Origin: Pseudomonas iridis | GTDB lineage: Bacteria > Pseudomonadota > Gammaproteobacteria > Pseudomonadales > Pseudomonadaceae | Direction of reading: 5' to 3' | Assembly: GCF_017980685.1 (NCBI RefSeq) | Contig: NZ_JACXXO010000001.1 | Span: 806,001-870,000 of the forward strand | Length of the DNA stretch: 64,000 nt | In this document: in pieces, positions 49,511 through 57,742 of the stretch | Layout of the letters: each line of letters begins with the position of its first letter | Numbering within the stretch: the first letter of the stretch is position 1 | Made by a program: the position numbers and the translations under genes | The notes under the pieces: model-generated | Databases searched by the model: none | What the model was told of the DNA's origin: nothing | The model's input: the letters and a program-made list of their open reading frames with translations, nothing else

Positions 49511-50422
49511 TTATTGCGCGCCTTGCTTGTCGATCAGCGCGGCGAGCATTTCGTACTCTTCGCCAGTCAGATCGGTCAGCGGCGCCCGCACCGGGCCCGC
49601 GTCATAGCCGGCGATTTTTGCGCCTGCCTTGACGATGCTCACGGCGTAACCGGCCTTGCGGTTACGGATGTCGAGGTATGGCAGGAAGAAGTCGTCGATG
49701 ATCTTGCCGACAGTGGCGTGATCTTCGCGGGCAATGGCGTGGTAGAAATCCATCGCGGTTTTCGGAATGAAGTTGAACACCGCCGAGGAGTAAACCGGCA
49801 CGCCCAGCGCCTTGTAGGCGGCGGCGTAGACTTCGGCGGTCGGCAACCCCCCCAGGTAGCTGAAGCGATCACCGAGGCGGCGACGAATCGACACCATCAA
49901 CTCGATATCACCCAGGCCATCCTTGTAACCGATCAGGTTCGGGCAGCGCTCGGCCAGACGCTCCAGCAGCGGCGCGGTCAGACGGCAGACATTACGGTTG
50001 TAGACCACCACGCCGATCTTCACCGATTTGCACACGGCTTCAACGTGAGCGGCGACACCGTCCTGGCTGGCTTCGGTCAGGTAATGCGGCAGCAGCAACA
50101 GACCTTTGGCACCCAGACGCTCGGCTTCCTGTGCGTATTCGATGGCTTGACGAGTCGAACCGCCCACGCCCGCCAGAATCGGCACGCTGGTTTCGCAGGT
50201 GTCGACGGCAGTCTTGATGATTTCCGAGTATTCGCTGGCGGCCAGGGAGAAGAACTCACCGGTGCCACCGGCGGCGAACAGGGCCGAAGCGCCATACGGG
50301 GCCAGCCATTCCAGACGCTTGATATAGCCCGCGCGGTTGAAATCGCCTTGCGCGTTGAAATCGGTCACCGGGAAAGACAGCAGGCCGGCAGAGAGGATGG
50401 ACTTCAGTTCTTGTGGATTCAT
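49511..50422 (-). CDS. kdgD: 5-dehydro-4-deoxyglucarate dehydratase
   Basis: KdgD dehydrates and decarboxylates 5-keto-4-deoxyglucarate to 2,5-dioxopentanoate. The 303-residue protein is a DHDPS-family TIM barrel with the Schiff-base Lys167 ([11 protein letters not shown]), Tyr141 ([10 protein letters not shown]) and GGTGEFFSL near residue 52, where the usual GTTGE of DapA is replaced, as known for this subfamily. The ATG at 50422 is chosen; the open frame extends upstream through the operator-like palindrome. It is the first gene of the operon that continues with the dehydrogenase, permease and garD. Confidence 0.93.
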   Translation of the reverse strand: MNPQELKSILSAGLLSFPVTDFNAQGDFNRAGYIKRLEWLAPYGASALFAAGGTGEFFSLAASEYSEIIKTAVDTCETSVPILAGVGGSTRQAIEYAQEAERLGAKGLLLLPHYLTEASQDGVAAHVEAVCKSVKIGVVVYNRNVCRLTAPLLERLAERCPNLIGYKDGLGDIELMVSIRRRLGDRFSYLGGLPTAEVYAAAYKALGVPVYSSAVFNFIPKTAMDFYHAIAREDHATVGKIIDDFFLPYLDIRNRKAGYAVSIVKAGAKIAGYDAGPVRAPLTDLTGEEYEMLAALIDKQGAQ

Positions 50423-50481
50423 TATTCGAACACCCTGGTAGCAACGTTTTTTGTGATTGGATCGTTCAGCTATTCGCCGAG

Positions 50482-50501
50482 GTTGTAGGTCATCGTACAA
50501 C
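50482..50501 (-). promoter_or_regulatory. Operator-like palindrome upstream of kdgD
   Basis: GTTGTAGGTCATCGTACAAC has perfect outer arms GTTGTA/TACAAC around eight bases and lies 60–79 bases before the kdgD start. Such interrupted palindromes are typical targets of FadR-subfamily GntR regulators. Read on the minus strand its GTTGTACGATGA half recurs almost exactly before the regulator gene at 52406. Confidence 0.55.
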
Positions 50502-50694
50502 TTAAAAAATAACCGTCAACTGCATTTCATCGTTGTGAGGGCTTTTTTGTCGGACAAGATTGTTTTCGATAGCTCCTACAGGTGGCTTTGCAATGAATGG
50601 AAATAGACGGTTTAAAACGAGACAGGCGGGATTTTCGTACCGTGCCAACCCGCCGTGAATGGATCACGGCAAACCTCGCATGGAGAGCGCCCCG

Positions 50695-51231
50695 ATGGAT
50701 TTTGCCCCACCCGAACTCCCGCAATTTCTGCCTCATTCGCCTGAAACGGCAACCGTGAACCTGTCGGCATTAAGCGACGAACTGATCGTGCAAGTGCCCG
50801 ATTCCAGCGATTTCGCGGCGAATTGGAGCGTCTACGCGATTCTGGGCGATGACCCCGAGGAGCCCGAATGGGCGAGCGAAGAAGTCAACACTGGCACCTG
50901 GGAAGACGCCGAGGACGAGATGGAAAAACTGACGGGACTGCACATTCCGAAAGAAGCGCTAATACCGTACCTGCACAGGGAAATTGAACTGCGCTACAAG
51001 TTTCAGGACGAGTCCAGCATCGAGCCTTTCTCTGAGCCGCTGACGTTACAAATCGAGCCCAGATTCAGGACGCGCTTGAAGGTCCGGAGCGCCCTTTCAA
51101 AGCGAATACCGTTCGTCGGAACTGGTATTTCTTACAGGTGCGAGCCACGTTTGATCCCTGCCCTAATTGCCAGGGAGCGAACGACCCGGCTCCAAGGCGC
51201 ATGCATTCAATGCGCTCATTCAAGGGTTTGA
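50695..51231 (+). CDS. Hypothetical protein with an Ig-like beta domain, possibly frameshifted C-terminus
   Basis: I do not recognise this 178-residue protein by name. Residues 1–122 are acidic and have the strand pattern of a single Ig-like domain (ELIVQVPDSSDFAANWSVYA, then DAEDEMEKLTGLHIPKEALI and ELRYKFQDESSIEPFSEPLT), close in layout to the tandem Ig-like modules of large Pseudomonas surface proteins. After LTLQIE the character changes sharply: the last 55 residues are Arg-rich and look unlike a folded protein. Another frame is open from 51036 to past 51230. The ATG at 50695 follows GGAGAG; an ATG 12 codons earlier is less likely. Base composition is lower in GC than the flanking genes, suggesting acquired DNA. 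Confidence 0.55.
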   Translation: MDFAPPELPQFLPHSPETATVNLSALSDELIVQVPDSSDFAANWSVYAILGDDPEEPEWASEEVNTGTWEDAEDEMEKLTGLHIPKEALIPYLHREIELRYKFQDESSIEPFSEPLTLQIEPRFRTRLKVRSALSKRIPFVGTGISYRCEPRLIPALIARERTTRLQGACIQCAHSRV

Positions 51232-51252
51232 AACAGATAAAAGGATTTGATC

Positions 51253-51600
51253 ATGACTGCACAAGAAAAAGCGCTACAACCTCCTTTTCTCCAAGAGGCC
51301 GTAGAAGGCGTACTTTACGTCGACCAACTCAAAGAACATGCCCACGGGCAAGTGGTGATTGGTTCAAACGCCAGTATGGGAGACGAGATCACTTTTAAGG
51401 TATGGACGACTACCGGTAACCATTGGAGTGAAACAAAAAGCGTGGATTCAGCACCGTCGGTAATGGTATTCGATATTCCCGCAGACACCTTTACAAAAAA
51501 TATGCAATCAGAAGCCGGCTCCACCCTTCAATACTCCATGAAGAATGGAACACAGGATCTAGGGGAGTCCCCAGTTACGAAGATCCGGCTCGTAAAATAG
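51253..51600 (+). CDS. Hypothetical single Ig-like-domain protein
   Basis: This 115-residue acidic-to-neutral protein has no signal peptide. Its body follows the pattern of bacterial Ig-like repeats: AVEGVLYVDQLKEHAHGQVV, GDEITFKVWTTTGNHWSETK, SVMVFDIPADTFTKNMQSEA and TLQYSMKNGTQDLGESPVTK. Such modules normally occur in long tandem arrays in surface or secreted proteins, so a free-standing copy is unusual. It lies 21 bases after the previous small gene, which has a similar domain, with AAGGA seven bases before the ATG. The two may derive from one larger gene or be a duplicated pair. No function can be assigned. Confidence 0.65.
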   Translation: MTAQEKALQPPFLQEAVEGVLYVDQLKEHAHGQVVIGSNASMGDEITFKVWTTTGNHWSETKSVDSAPSVMVFDIPADTFTKNMQSEAGSTLQYSMKNGTQDLGESPVTKIRLVK

Positions 51601-51607
51601 CCGTCAA

Positions 51608-52354
51608 TCACCCTTGCGCCTGCGCTTCTTCATGGGCCTGGCGCAGTCTTTCGCGGCTGTTGGTCAGGTGCAGACGCATGGCCGCACGCGCTGCATCGGA
51701 ATCCTGACGGGCGATAGCCTCGTAGATTTCTTCGTGCTCACGACTCAAGCGACTCATGTAATGCTGCTGATCATCATGGGCCAGACGTGCGGAATTCAGC
51801 CGCGTGCGCGGAATGATGCTGGTACCCAGGTGAGTCATGATGTCGGTGAAATAGCGGTTGCCTGTGGACAGGGCGATTTCCAGATGGAACGCGAAGTCCG
51901 AGGCGACGGCGTCACTGGCGTGGGAAACGCTGTCGTTCAGCGCATCGAGCGCAGCGCGCATGGTCGCCAGTTGCTCGGGGCTGCGACGTTGCGCAGCAAG
52001 CCCGGCGGATTCCACCTCGAGGCTGATGCGTAATTCAAGAATGGCCAACACGTCACGCAGGGTGACGACGGTGGCCGGATCGATCCGGAAACCACTCGGG
52101 CTCGGTGTGTCGAGCACAAAAGTGCCGATGCCATGGCGGGTTTCTACCTGGCCTGCGGCCTGCAACCGGGAAATCGCCTCGCGCACCACGGTGCGGCTGA
52201 CGCCATGGGCTTCCATGATCGCCGACTCGGTAGGCAATTTATCGCCACGCTTGAGCAGGCCGTCACGGATTTGCTCGCTGAGCACCGTCACCAATTCCTG
52301 AGCCAGGCTGCGGCGCTTGCGTGGGAAGCGCGGGGTGTCGATCAGGTTTTCCAT
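51608..52354 (-). CDS. FadR-subfamily GntR transcriptional regulator
   Basis: This 248-residue regulator has an N-terminal winged helix (about 15–85; KLPTESAIMEAHGVSRTVVR is the recognition region and RHGIGTFVLD the wing) and a C-terminal FCD ligand domain from about 100, with metal-binding candidates in AVASDFAFHLEIALSTGNRY and LSREHEEIYEAI. FCD regulators commonly sense sugar acids or organic acids. It is encoded near the galactarate operon on the same strand, separated by two small plus-strand genes, and a motif near its own start matches one before kdgD; control of that operon is therefore the leading inference. Confidence 0.88.
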   Translation of the reverse strand: MENLIDTPRFPRKRRSLAQELVTVLSEQIRDGLLKRGDKLPTESAIMEAHGVSRTVVREAISRLQAAGQVETRHGIGTFVLDTPSPSGFRIDPATVVTLRDVLAILELRISLEVESAGLAAQRRSPEQLATMRAALDALNDSVSHASDAVASDFAFHLEIALSTGNRYFTDIMTHLGTSIIPRTRLNSARLAHDDQQHYMSRLSREHEEIYEAIARQDSDAARAAMRLHLTNSRERLRQAHEEAQAQG

Positions 52355-52405
52355 GGTTGCATGTTGTCTCGAAAGTTCGGCTAGTGGGCATCATAGCTCA
52401 AGCGG

Positions 52406-52418
52406 GTTGTACGATCAC
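52406..52418 (-). promoter_or_regulatory. Motif shared with the kdgD operator
   Basis: GTTGTACGATCAC lies about 52–64 bases before the regulator's ATG. It matches GTTGTACGATGAC, the minus-strand reading of the kdgD palindrome, at all but one position. Autoregulation through this half-site is an inference. Confidence 0.45.
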
Positions 52419-52438
52419 TTTCCTTCATAGTTGTCCCC

Positions 52439-52527
52439 TGTGGGAGCTGGCTTGCCAGCGATGGCGTCAGATCAGTCCGCTCTACACTGACTGCTCGGCC
52501 CTCATCGCTGGCAAGCCAGCTCCCACA
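52439..52527. repeat. Paired REP palindrome, GTGGGAGCTGGCTTGCCAGCGATG family
   Basis: TGTGGGAGCTGGCTTGCCAG and CATCGCTGGCAAGCCAGCTC are inverted around a spacer of about 40 bases, between the SbmA-like gene and the regulator gene. Confidence 0.85.
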
Positions 52528-52542
52528 GGGATTGTGTGGCGA

Positions 52543-54270
52543 TCAAGCAGTTACTGTTTGCTCAACCAAATGGCCGCTGTCGATTCGCACATGCCGCGGG
52601 TGGAACCGCTTGAGGCTGCTGCGGTGGCCAACACTGACAATGCTCAAGCCCGGCAACTGATCGATCAGCGCCTGATAAAGCGTGGCTTCGTCTTCCTCGT
52701 CCATCGCCGAAGTCGCTTCATCCATGTACAGCCAGTGCGGTGCATAAAGCATCGCGCGGGCGAAGGCCAGGCGCTGCTGTTCACCGGGCGAAAGCATCCG
52801 CTGCCAGTGATTGGCTTCATCCAGACGCGCGACCAGATGCGGCAAGCGGCAGGTTTCCAGCACTTGCGCGTAACGTTCTGCTGAATAGGTGTCACCCGCC
52901 TGTGGGTAACTCAAGGCCTCGCGCAGGGTGCCGATCGGCAGGTACGGTTTTTGTGGCAGGAACAGATAACGCGCCGCCGGCAGGCGAATGCTGCCGTGCC
53001 CCGCTGGCCACAAGTGCCCCATCGCCCGCAGCAACGTCGACTTGCCGCTGCCGGAACGGCCGCTGAGCATCACGCGATCACCCGGTTCAACGGTCATGTC
53101 GGCGTTGGTCAGCAAGTGACGACCGTCGGCCAGATCGAGCCCCAGGTTGTGGACTTTCAATTCACTGCCCTGATTCTGCACATCAATGGCCGGCGCACGT
53201 TGTTCATTGTCGGTCATGGCTTGACGGAAACTCAGCAGACGATCACAAGTGGCGCGCCAGGAAGCGAGGCTCTGGTACGCACTGATGAACCAGCTGAAAC
53301 TCTCCTGAACGTTGCCGAATGCCGAGCTGATCTGCATCAGCTCACCGAGTTCGATCTTGCCGGAGAGATAACGCGGCGAGGCCACGATGAACGGGAAGAT
53401 GATGGCCGCCTGACTGTAACCGGCGGTGAAGAACGTCAGGCGCTTGGACACTTTCATGATGTCCCAGAAGTTGTGCCAAACATTCCCGAAGCGAGCGCTC
53501 AACCGACGATTTTCGTTCGGTTCGCCGTTGTACAACGCAATGCTTTCGGCGTTCTCGCGAATCCGCACCATGGAAAAGCGCAGGTCGGCTTCGAAGCGTT
53601 GTTGCTGGTTGTTCAGGCCGATCAAACGACGACCGATCAAATGCGTCAGCCAGCTACCGACCACGGCGTAAACCAGCACGCACCAGAACATATAGCCGGG
53701 AATGGTGATGCCAAAAACTTCGATGCTGCCGGACACCCCCCACAAAATGATCGAGAACGACACCAGGCTGACGATATTGCGCAGCAGCCCGATACCCAGT
53801 TCAAGGGTGTTGGAGGTGAAGTTATTGAGGTCTTCGGAAATGCGCTGGTCCGGGTTATCGGTATAACCGCCCTGCTCCAGTTGGTAGTAGTTCTTGTCGG
53901 CGAGCCAACGCGAGAAATGCTTTTCAGTGAGCCAGGCCCGCCAGCGAATCGTCAGCATCTGGGTCAAGTAAAGCCGGTACACCGCTCCGACAATCGCCAC
54001 CGCCGCTATCGCACAGAAATACAGAATCAGCCGCCAGAACGCCGCCTCGTCCTTCTTTTGCAACGCGTTGTAAAAGTCCTTGTACCAGGTGTTAAACCAC
54101 ACCGAGATGCCCACGCTGAGCAGCGAGAGCACTATCACCGCAATCAGCAGCGTCCAGGCCTGGACCTTCTCTTCACTGCGCCAATAAGGCGTGATGATCG
54201 CCCATACTTTGCGAAAAAACTGCCCGTGCACAGCATCGTTGACCGCGGAGTATTCAGCGTTCTGATTCAT
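52543..54270 (-). CDS. SbmA/BacA-like ABC transporter with fused ATPase
   Basis: This 575-residue protein joins an SbmA/BacA-type membrane domain (about residues 20–340, with six helices and the segment ENAESIALYNGEPNENRRLS) to an ABC ATPase: Walker [21 protein letters not shown] near 405, signature LSPGEQQRLAFARA near 500 and Walker B WLYMDEATSAMDEEDEA near 525. The group includes YddA of E. coli, Rv1819c of M. tuberculosis and the vitamin B12/antimicrobial-peptide importers of the peroxisomal-type family. Substrates range from cobalamin to peptides and cannot be predicted. I use the ATG at 54270. It is separated from RoxSR by a terminator hairpin. Confidence 0.88.
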   Translation of the reverse strand: MNQNAEYSAVNDAVHGQFFRKVWAIITPYWRSEEKVQAWTLLIAVIVLSLLSVGISVWFNTWYKDFYNALQKKDEAAFWRLILYFCAIAAVAIVGAVYRLYLTQMLTIRWRAWLTEKHFSRWLADKNYYQLEQGGYTDNPDQRISEDLNNFTSNTLELGIGLLRNIVSLVSFSIILWGVSGSIEVFGITIPGYMFWCVLVYAVVGSWLTHLIGRRLIGLNNQQQRFEADLRFSMVRIRENAESIALYNGEPNENRRLSARFGNVWHNFWDIMKVSKRLTFFTAGYSQAAIIFPFIVASPRYLSGKIELGELMQISSAFGNVQESFSWFISAYQSLASWRATCDRLLSFRQAMTDNEQRAPAIDVQNQGSELKVHNLGLDLADGRHLLTNADMTVEPGDRVMLSGRSGSGKSTLLRAMGHLWPAGHGSIRLPAARYLFLPQKPYLPIGTLREALSYPQAGDTYSAERYAQVLETCRLPHLVARLDEANHWQRMLSPGEQQRLAFARAMLYAPHWLYMDEATSAMDEEDEATLYQALIDQLPGLSIVSVGHRSSLKRFHPRHVRIDSGHLVEQTVTA

Positions 54271-54301
54271 GGATAAGGCTCGATATAGATAAGAACAGAC
54301 A

Positions 54302-54327
54302 CGCACCGATCATAGATGATCGGCGCG
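54302..54327 (-). terminator. Terminator-like hairpin after roxR
   Basis: CGCACCGATCA (54302–54312) pairs with TGATCGGCGCG (54317–54327), one mismatch, loop of four. On the minus strand it lies 40 bases past the roxR stop and is followed by TGTCTGTTCTTATC, a broken T-tract. Confidence 0.55.
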
Positions 54328-54366
54328 TTTTATCGCGAGGGCTGGCGATGGTCGTTCAGCGCTGGT

Positions 54367-54927
54367 TCAGCGACGAACCGGGCGCTTCTGCAGTTTGCGC
54401 TGCAGGGTGCGGCGGTGCATGCCCAAGGCGCGGGCAGTGGCGGAGATGTTGCCTTCGTGTTCGGTGAGCACGCGCTGGATGTGCTCCCACTGCAGGCGGT
54501 CGACCGACATCGGGTTTTCCGGCACCAGGCTGTCGAGGTCGGCGTGCTCGGAGAGCAGCGCGGCCAGGACATCGTCGGCGTCGGCCGGTTTGCACAGGTA
54601 GTTGCAGGCGCCGCGCTTGATCGCCTCGACAGCGGTGGCAATGCTCGAGTAACCGGTAAGGATCACCACGCGCATTTCCGGGTCCAGTTCCAGCAGCTTG
54701 GGCAGCAGCACCAGACCGGAATCGCCGTCCATTTTCAGGTCGAGCGCGGCGTAGTCCGGGATATCGGCCTGCGCGATGGTAATGCCTTCTTCGGCAGAAC
54801 CTGCGGTGCTGACGCGAAAACCGCGGCGGGCCATGGCACGGGCCATCACTCGGGTGAAGGTCGCGTCATCGTCGACCAGCAGCAAATGCGGCAGTTCTTC
54901 GCCTTCGACTTGGATTTCGTCACTCAT
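54367..54927 (-). CDS. roxR: Redox response regulator RoxR (RegA/PrrA family)
   Basis: RoxR is the response regulator of the RegBA/PrrBA class; in Pseudomonas it is tied to induction of the cyanide-insensitive oxidase and other terminal oxidases. The 186-residue protein has a receiver domain with phospho-acceptor Asp63 (YAALDLKMDGDSGL), acidic DDD at 19–21 and conserved Lys near KRGACNYLCKP, followed by a Fis-type HTH in the last 45 residues (EGNISATARALGMHRRTLQR). That HTH is nearly invariant across the family. Its start overlaps roxS by eight bases. Confidence 0.94.
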   Translation of the reverse strand: MSDEIQVEGEELPHLLLVDDDATFTRVMARAMARRGFRVSTAGSAEEGITIAQADIPDYAALDLKMDGDSGLVLLPKLLELDPEMRVVILTGYSSIATAVEAIKRGACNYLCKPADADDVLAALLSEHADLDSLVPENPMSVDRLQWEHIQRVLTEHEGNISATARALGMHRRTLQRKLQKRPVRR

Positions 54928-56182
54928 GTTGGTCTCCTCGGGCGCCGTGGGGCAGGCGCAGCTCGGTGAGCGTGCCGCCTTCCTCATGACTATAGAGTTT
55001 CACTGAGCCGCCGGCGCGTGTCACGCTGGCCTTGCTCAAAAACAGGCCCAGGCCGAAACCTTTGCCCTTCGTGGTAAAAAATGGTTTGCCGATTTGCTCG
55101 GCGATGGCCAGCGGCACACCGGCGCCGTGATCGCGAATGCTGATGGTCAGGTTTTCCGTGTCCCAGTCCAGCGTCACTTTGAGGTTTTCCGGGCAGGCAT
55201 CGGCGGCGTTGTTGAGCAGATTCAACAGGGCCTGGGTCAGATCCGGCGGCGGCGCCATGCGCGGCACCGTGCCCTGACCGAGACAGTGGAAGCGATAACT
55301 GGCTTCCGGACGCATCAGGTGCCAGCGGTTCAGCGCTTCGTCGAGCCAGAGGGTGACGTCCTGCATCTCCACCGCCAGACGACGGTTCGCTTCGGCGGCC
55401 CGCACCAGTTGCTGCAAGGTCTCCTTGCACAACTTGACCTGATCCTGCAGCACTTTCAGGTCGTCCTGCAGCAGCGGGTCGGGATGATCCTGCTGCATCT
55501 CCTTGAGCAACACGCTCATGGTCGCCAGCGGCGTGCCCAGTTCATGGGCGGCACCGGCAGCTTGCGTGGCGACGGCGAGCAACTGCTGATCGCGCAGGCC
55601 CTCTTCGCGGCGAATCGCCCGCAGCTCTTCCTGACGACGCAACTCTTCAGCCATGCGCGCAGCGAAGAAAGTGATCACCGCCGCCGCGAGGGCGAAGCTC
55701 AGCCACATGCCGTAGATCTGCAGGTTTTCGCGGGCGACCGGCAGGGTTTCCAGCGGGTAGAACCGCGTCAGCATCACGGTGTACAAGGCCAGCGCGATGC
55801 CGGACAGGATCACCGAATAGCGCCATGGCAGCGTCACCGCAGCAATGGTCAGCGGCACCAGATAATAGGAAACGAACGGGTTCGTGGAACCGCCGGAGAA
55901 ATACAGCAGCGCGCTGTGGATAACCAGATCACAGGCCAGTTGCAGGGCGTATTCCAGCTCGGTCACCGGCCATGAAGTACGCAAGCGCACGGCGGTGAAC
56001 GCGCACAGCAATATCGAGCAGCCGAGGGTCATCGCCAGTTGCACCCACGGCAACGGCAACAGCTCCAGCCAATAGGCCAGACCTACGGAACCGGCCTGCG
56101 CGGCGAGCACCAGCGTGCGGATGAAAGTCAGCCGCCAGAGGTTCTGGCGAGTGGCGGAAGTCAATTGTACGGGGGCGAGCAT
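54920..56182 (-). CDS. roxS: Redox sensor histidine kinase RoxS (RegB/PrrB family)
   Basis: RoxS is the membrane sensor that phosphorylates RoxR in response to respiratory redox state. The 420-residue protein has six transmembrane helices (about 15–175). It keeps both redox elements known from RegB: the quinone-binding heptad GGSTNPF at 97–103 and a redox-active cysteine at 252 in KLCKETLQQ, after the H-box His213 (AAGAAHELGTPLATM). The ATPase domain shows the N-box LLNLLNNAADACPE and G-boxes RDHGAGVP and KGFGLGLFLSKA. I start at the ATG at 56182; the longer frame adds a non-conserved stretch. Confidence 0.94.
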   Translation of the reverse strand: MLAPVQLTSATRQNLWRLTFIRTLVLAAQAGSVGLAYWLELLPLPWVQLAMTLGCSILLCAFTAVRLRTSWPVTELEYALQLACDLVIHSALLYFSGGSTNPFVSYYLVPLTIAAVTLPWRYSVILSGIALALYTVMLTRFYPLETLPVARENLQIYGMWLSFALAAAVITFFAARMAEELRRQEELRAIRREEGLRDQQLLAVATQAAGAAHELGTPLATMSVLLKEMQQDHPDPLLQDDLKVLQDQVKLCKETLQQLVRAAEANRRLAVEMQDVTLWLDEALNRWHLMRPEASYRFHCLGQGTVPRMAPPPDLTQALLNLLNNAADACPENLKVTLDWDTENLTISIRDHGAGVPLAIAEQIGKPFFTTKGKGFGLGLFLSKASVTRAGGSVKLYSHEEGGTLTELRLPHGARGDQHE

Positions 56183-56418
56183 GAGCTCTCCTGATGAGCA
56201 CTCCAGGCGGATCGCACGGAGTATAACCAAGCCGCGGCCTCCAGAGGCGAAAGTGCGGCAAACGACCACACCGGACAAGCTGCCAGTTTCGAGCCGCAAG
56301 CTACAAGTGAAAGCGTTTGGCTTGGCAGCTTGAGGCTTGCAACTTGAAGCTGCTTTCTGGAGTCTGATGGTTTCACGCAGGCCCGAACCAACACCTGCGC
56401 CCCCATCAAGGAGCTTTC

Positions 56419-57135
56419 ATGCATACATTTCGCCGCAGCGCCGCCCTCCTCGCCCTGACCGTCGGCAGCGTCGCCAGCCTTCCAGCCCTGGCCGCCGATG
56501 AGTTGCACTACAACCAGATTTCCCTGCGCGCCGAAGTCAGCCAGGAAGTCGCCCGCGACCTGATGATCGTGACCCTCTACACCGAAGAACAAAACACCGA
56601 CCCGGCCAAACTCGCCGCCGACGTCAGCACCACCATGAACAAGGCGCTGGCCCAGGCCAAGCAAGTCAAAGACATCACCCTGCGCCAGGGCAGCCGCAAC
56701 AGCTACCCGATCTACGACACCAAGGGCCAGAAAATCACCGGCTGGCGTGAACGCGCCGAACTGCGCCTGGAAAGCGCCGACTTCGCCGCCCTGTCCAAAC
56801 TCACCGGCGAACTGCTGGGCGAACTGAAAATGGGTGGCATGGACTTCGCCATCGCCAACCCGACCCGCAAATCCAGCGAAGACGCGCTGCTCAAAGAAGC
56901 CGTCAGCGCCTTCAAGGCCCGTGCGCAACTGGCCACCGACGCCCTCGGCGGCAAGGGCTACAAAATCGTCAACCTGAACCTCAACGCTAACGGTTACCCA
57001 CAACCGTACATGCGCGCGCCGATGATGATGAAAGCCGCCGGCATGGATTCGGCACCGGTAACGCCTGAGGTTGAAGCAGGTACTAGCCAGGTGAGCATGA
57101 CCGCTGATGGCTCGATTGAAGTGCTGATGCAGTGA
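56419..57135 (+). CDS. SIMPL-domain (DUF541) periplasmic protein
   Basis: This 238-residue protein has a signal peptide cut after ALA (residues 1–24) and a single SIMPL/DUF541 domain spanning most of the chain, with SLRAEVSQEVARDLMIVTLY near 34, ITLRQGSRNSYPIYDTKGQK near 92 and FAIANPTRKSSEDALLKEAV near 148. Members such as E. coli YggE and Brucella BP26 form oligomeric rings and have been linked with oxidative stress, but no activity is established. It has a good AAGGAG before the ATG and a strong terminator after it. It sits between roxSR and the dipeptide-binding genes, the order I know for the PAO1 region. Confidence 0.9.
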   Translation: MHTFRRSAALLALTVGSVASLPALAADELHYNQISLRAEVSQEVARDLMIVTLYTEEQNTDPAKLAADVSTTMNKALAQAKQVKDITLRQGSRNSYPIYDTKGQKITGWRERAELRLESADFAALSKLTGELLGELKMGGMDFAIANPTRKSSEDALLKEAVSAFKARAQLATDALGGKGYKIVNLNLNANGYPQPYMRAPMMMKAAGMDSAPVTPEVEAGTSQVSMTADGSIEVLMQ

Positions 57136-57154
57136 TGTGATGTGGGCTGAATGA

Positions 57155-57190
57155 AAAACCGGCGATCAGACAATGATCGCCGGTTTTTTT
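57155..57190 (+). terminator. Rho-independent terminator after the SIMPL gene
   Basis: AAAACCGGCGATCA (57155–57168) pairs perfectly with TGATCGCCGGTTTT (57174–57187) around five bases and runs into seven T. This is the clearest terminator on the plus strand. Confidence 0.92.
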
Positions 57191-57222
57191 GTGCCTGGGA
57201 TTTGTGGTGAATGCTCCGCCGC

Positions 57223-57309
57223 CATCGCTGGCAAGCCAGCTCCCACAAGGTCATGCGTCGATTTCAAAATCAGCACAAAAACCTGTGGGAGCTGGCTTGC
57301 CAGCGATGA
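57223..57309. repeat. Paired REP palindrome, GTGGGAGCTGGCTTGCCAGCGATG family
   Basis: CATCGCTGGCAAGCCAGCTC and GAGCTGGCTTGCCAGCGATG are inverted around about 45 bases, in the convergent gap between the SIMPL gene and the DUF6124 gene. Arm order is opposite to the copies at 47906 and 52439. Confidence 0.85.
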
Positions 57310-57323
57310 ACGATAACGCGGTC

Positions 57324-57680
57324 TCAAGCCTGCGGATCAACCCGATCCAGCGCCCGGCTCACCGCCAGCTCGGCCAGCATGATGATCTGCTGAATACCGA
57401 GCACCGTATTACGATGCGTGCCGCCCAACTCGTTGGCAAAGTTGCTGGCTGCGGCGCTGGCGGACGCCAGTGATTCACAGGCGTGGGCGAGCAGGCTCTC
57501 GGTGTCGACGTTGGGACAGACCATGAACATCGTGCTGGGTTGGCGCGGTTTTCTGGTTTCGGGGATGAGGTAGAAATCGAGGGCGCGTTTGATGGCTTCG
57601 CGGTTTCGGGCGAGGTCTTCGGCGCGCAGGGCTTCTTCGAGTGGGGTTTCGAGGGGTGGGTCGGGGACCAATTTATCCAT
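57324..57680 (-). CDS. DUF6124-family small protein
   Basis: This 118-residue cytoplasmic protein resembles the small Pseudomonas proteins grouped as DUF6124 (formerly near DUF3077): MDKLVPDPPLETPLEEALRA at the start, a central FMVCPNVDTESLLAHACESL and a helical C-terminal half rich in Ala (ASASAAASNFANELGGTHRN). Function is unknown; such genes occur in several scattered copies per genome. The ATG at 57680 is preceded by AAGGAAATGCTCC. Its upstream region (57743–57898) contains long inverted repeats that may be part of the message leader. Confidence 0.75.
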   Translation of the reverse strand: MDKLVPDPPLETPLEEALRAEDLARNREAIKRALDFYLIPETRKPRQPSTMFMVCPNVDTESLLAHACESLASASAAASNFANELGGTHRNTVLGIQQIIMLAELAVSRALDRVDPQA

Positions 57681-57742
57681 GGAGCATTTCCTTACGAATG
57701 ACGCCATTCATTTCCGATCTCACTCGAGAAACGAGGTGGCAA

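Noticed and set aside
51138-51398. Plus-strand open frame with CPNCQG, downstream of the first Ig-like gene
   Set aside because: It overlaps the second small gene, which has a ribosome site and protein-like sequence; the distal half of this frame is Arg-rich shadow. It was kept only as a frameshift question.
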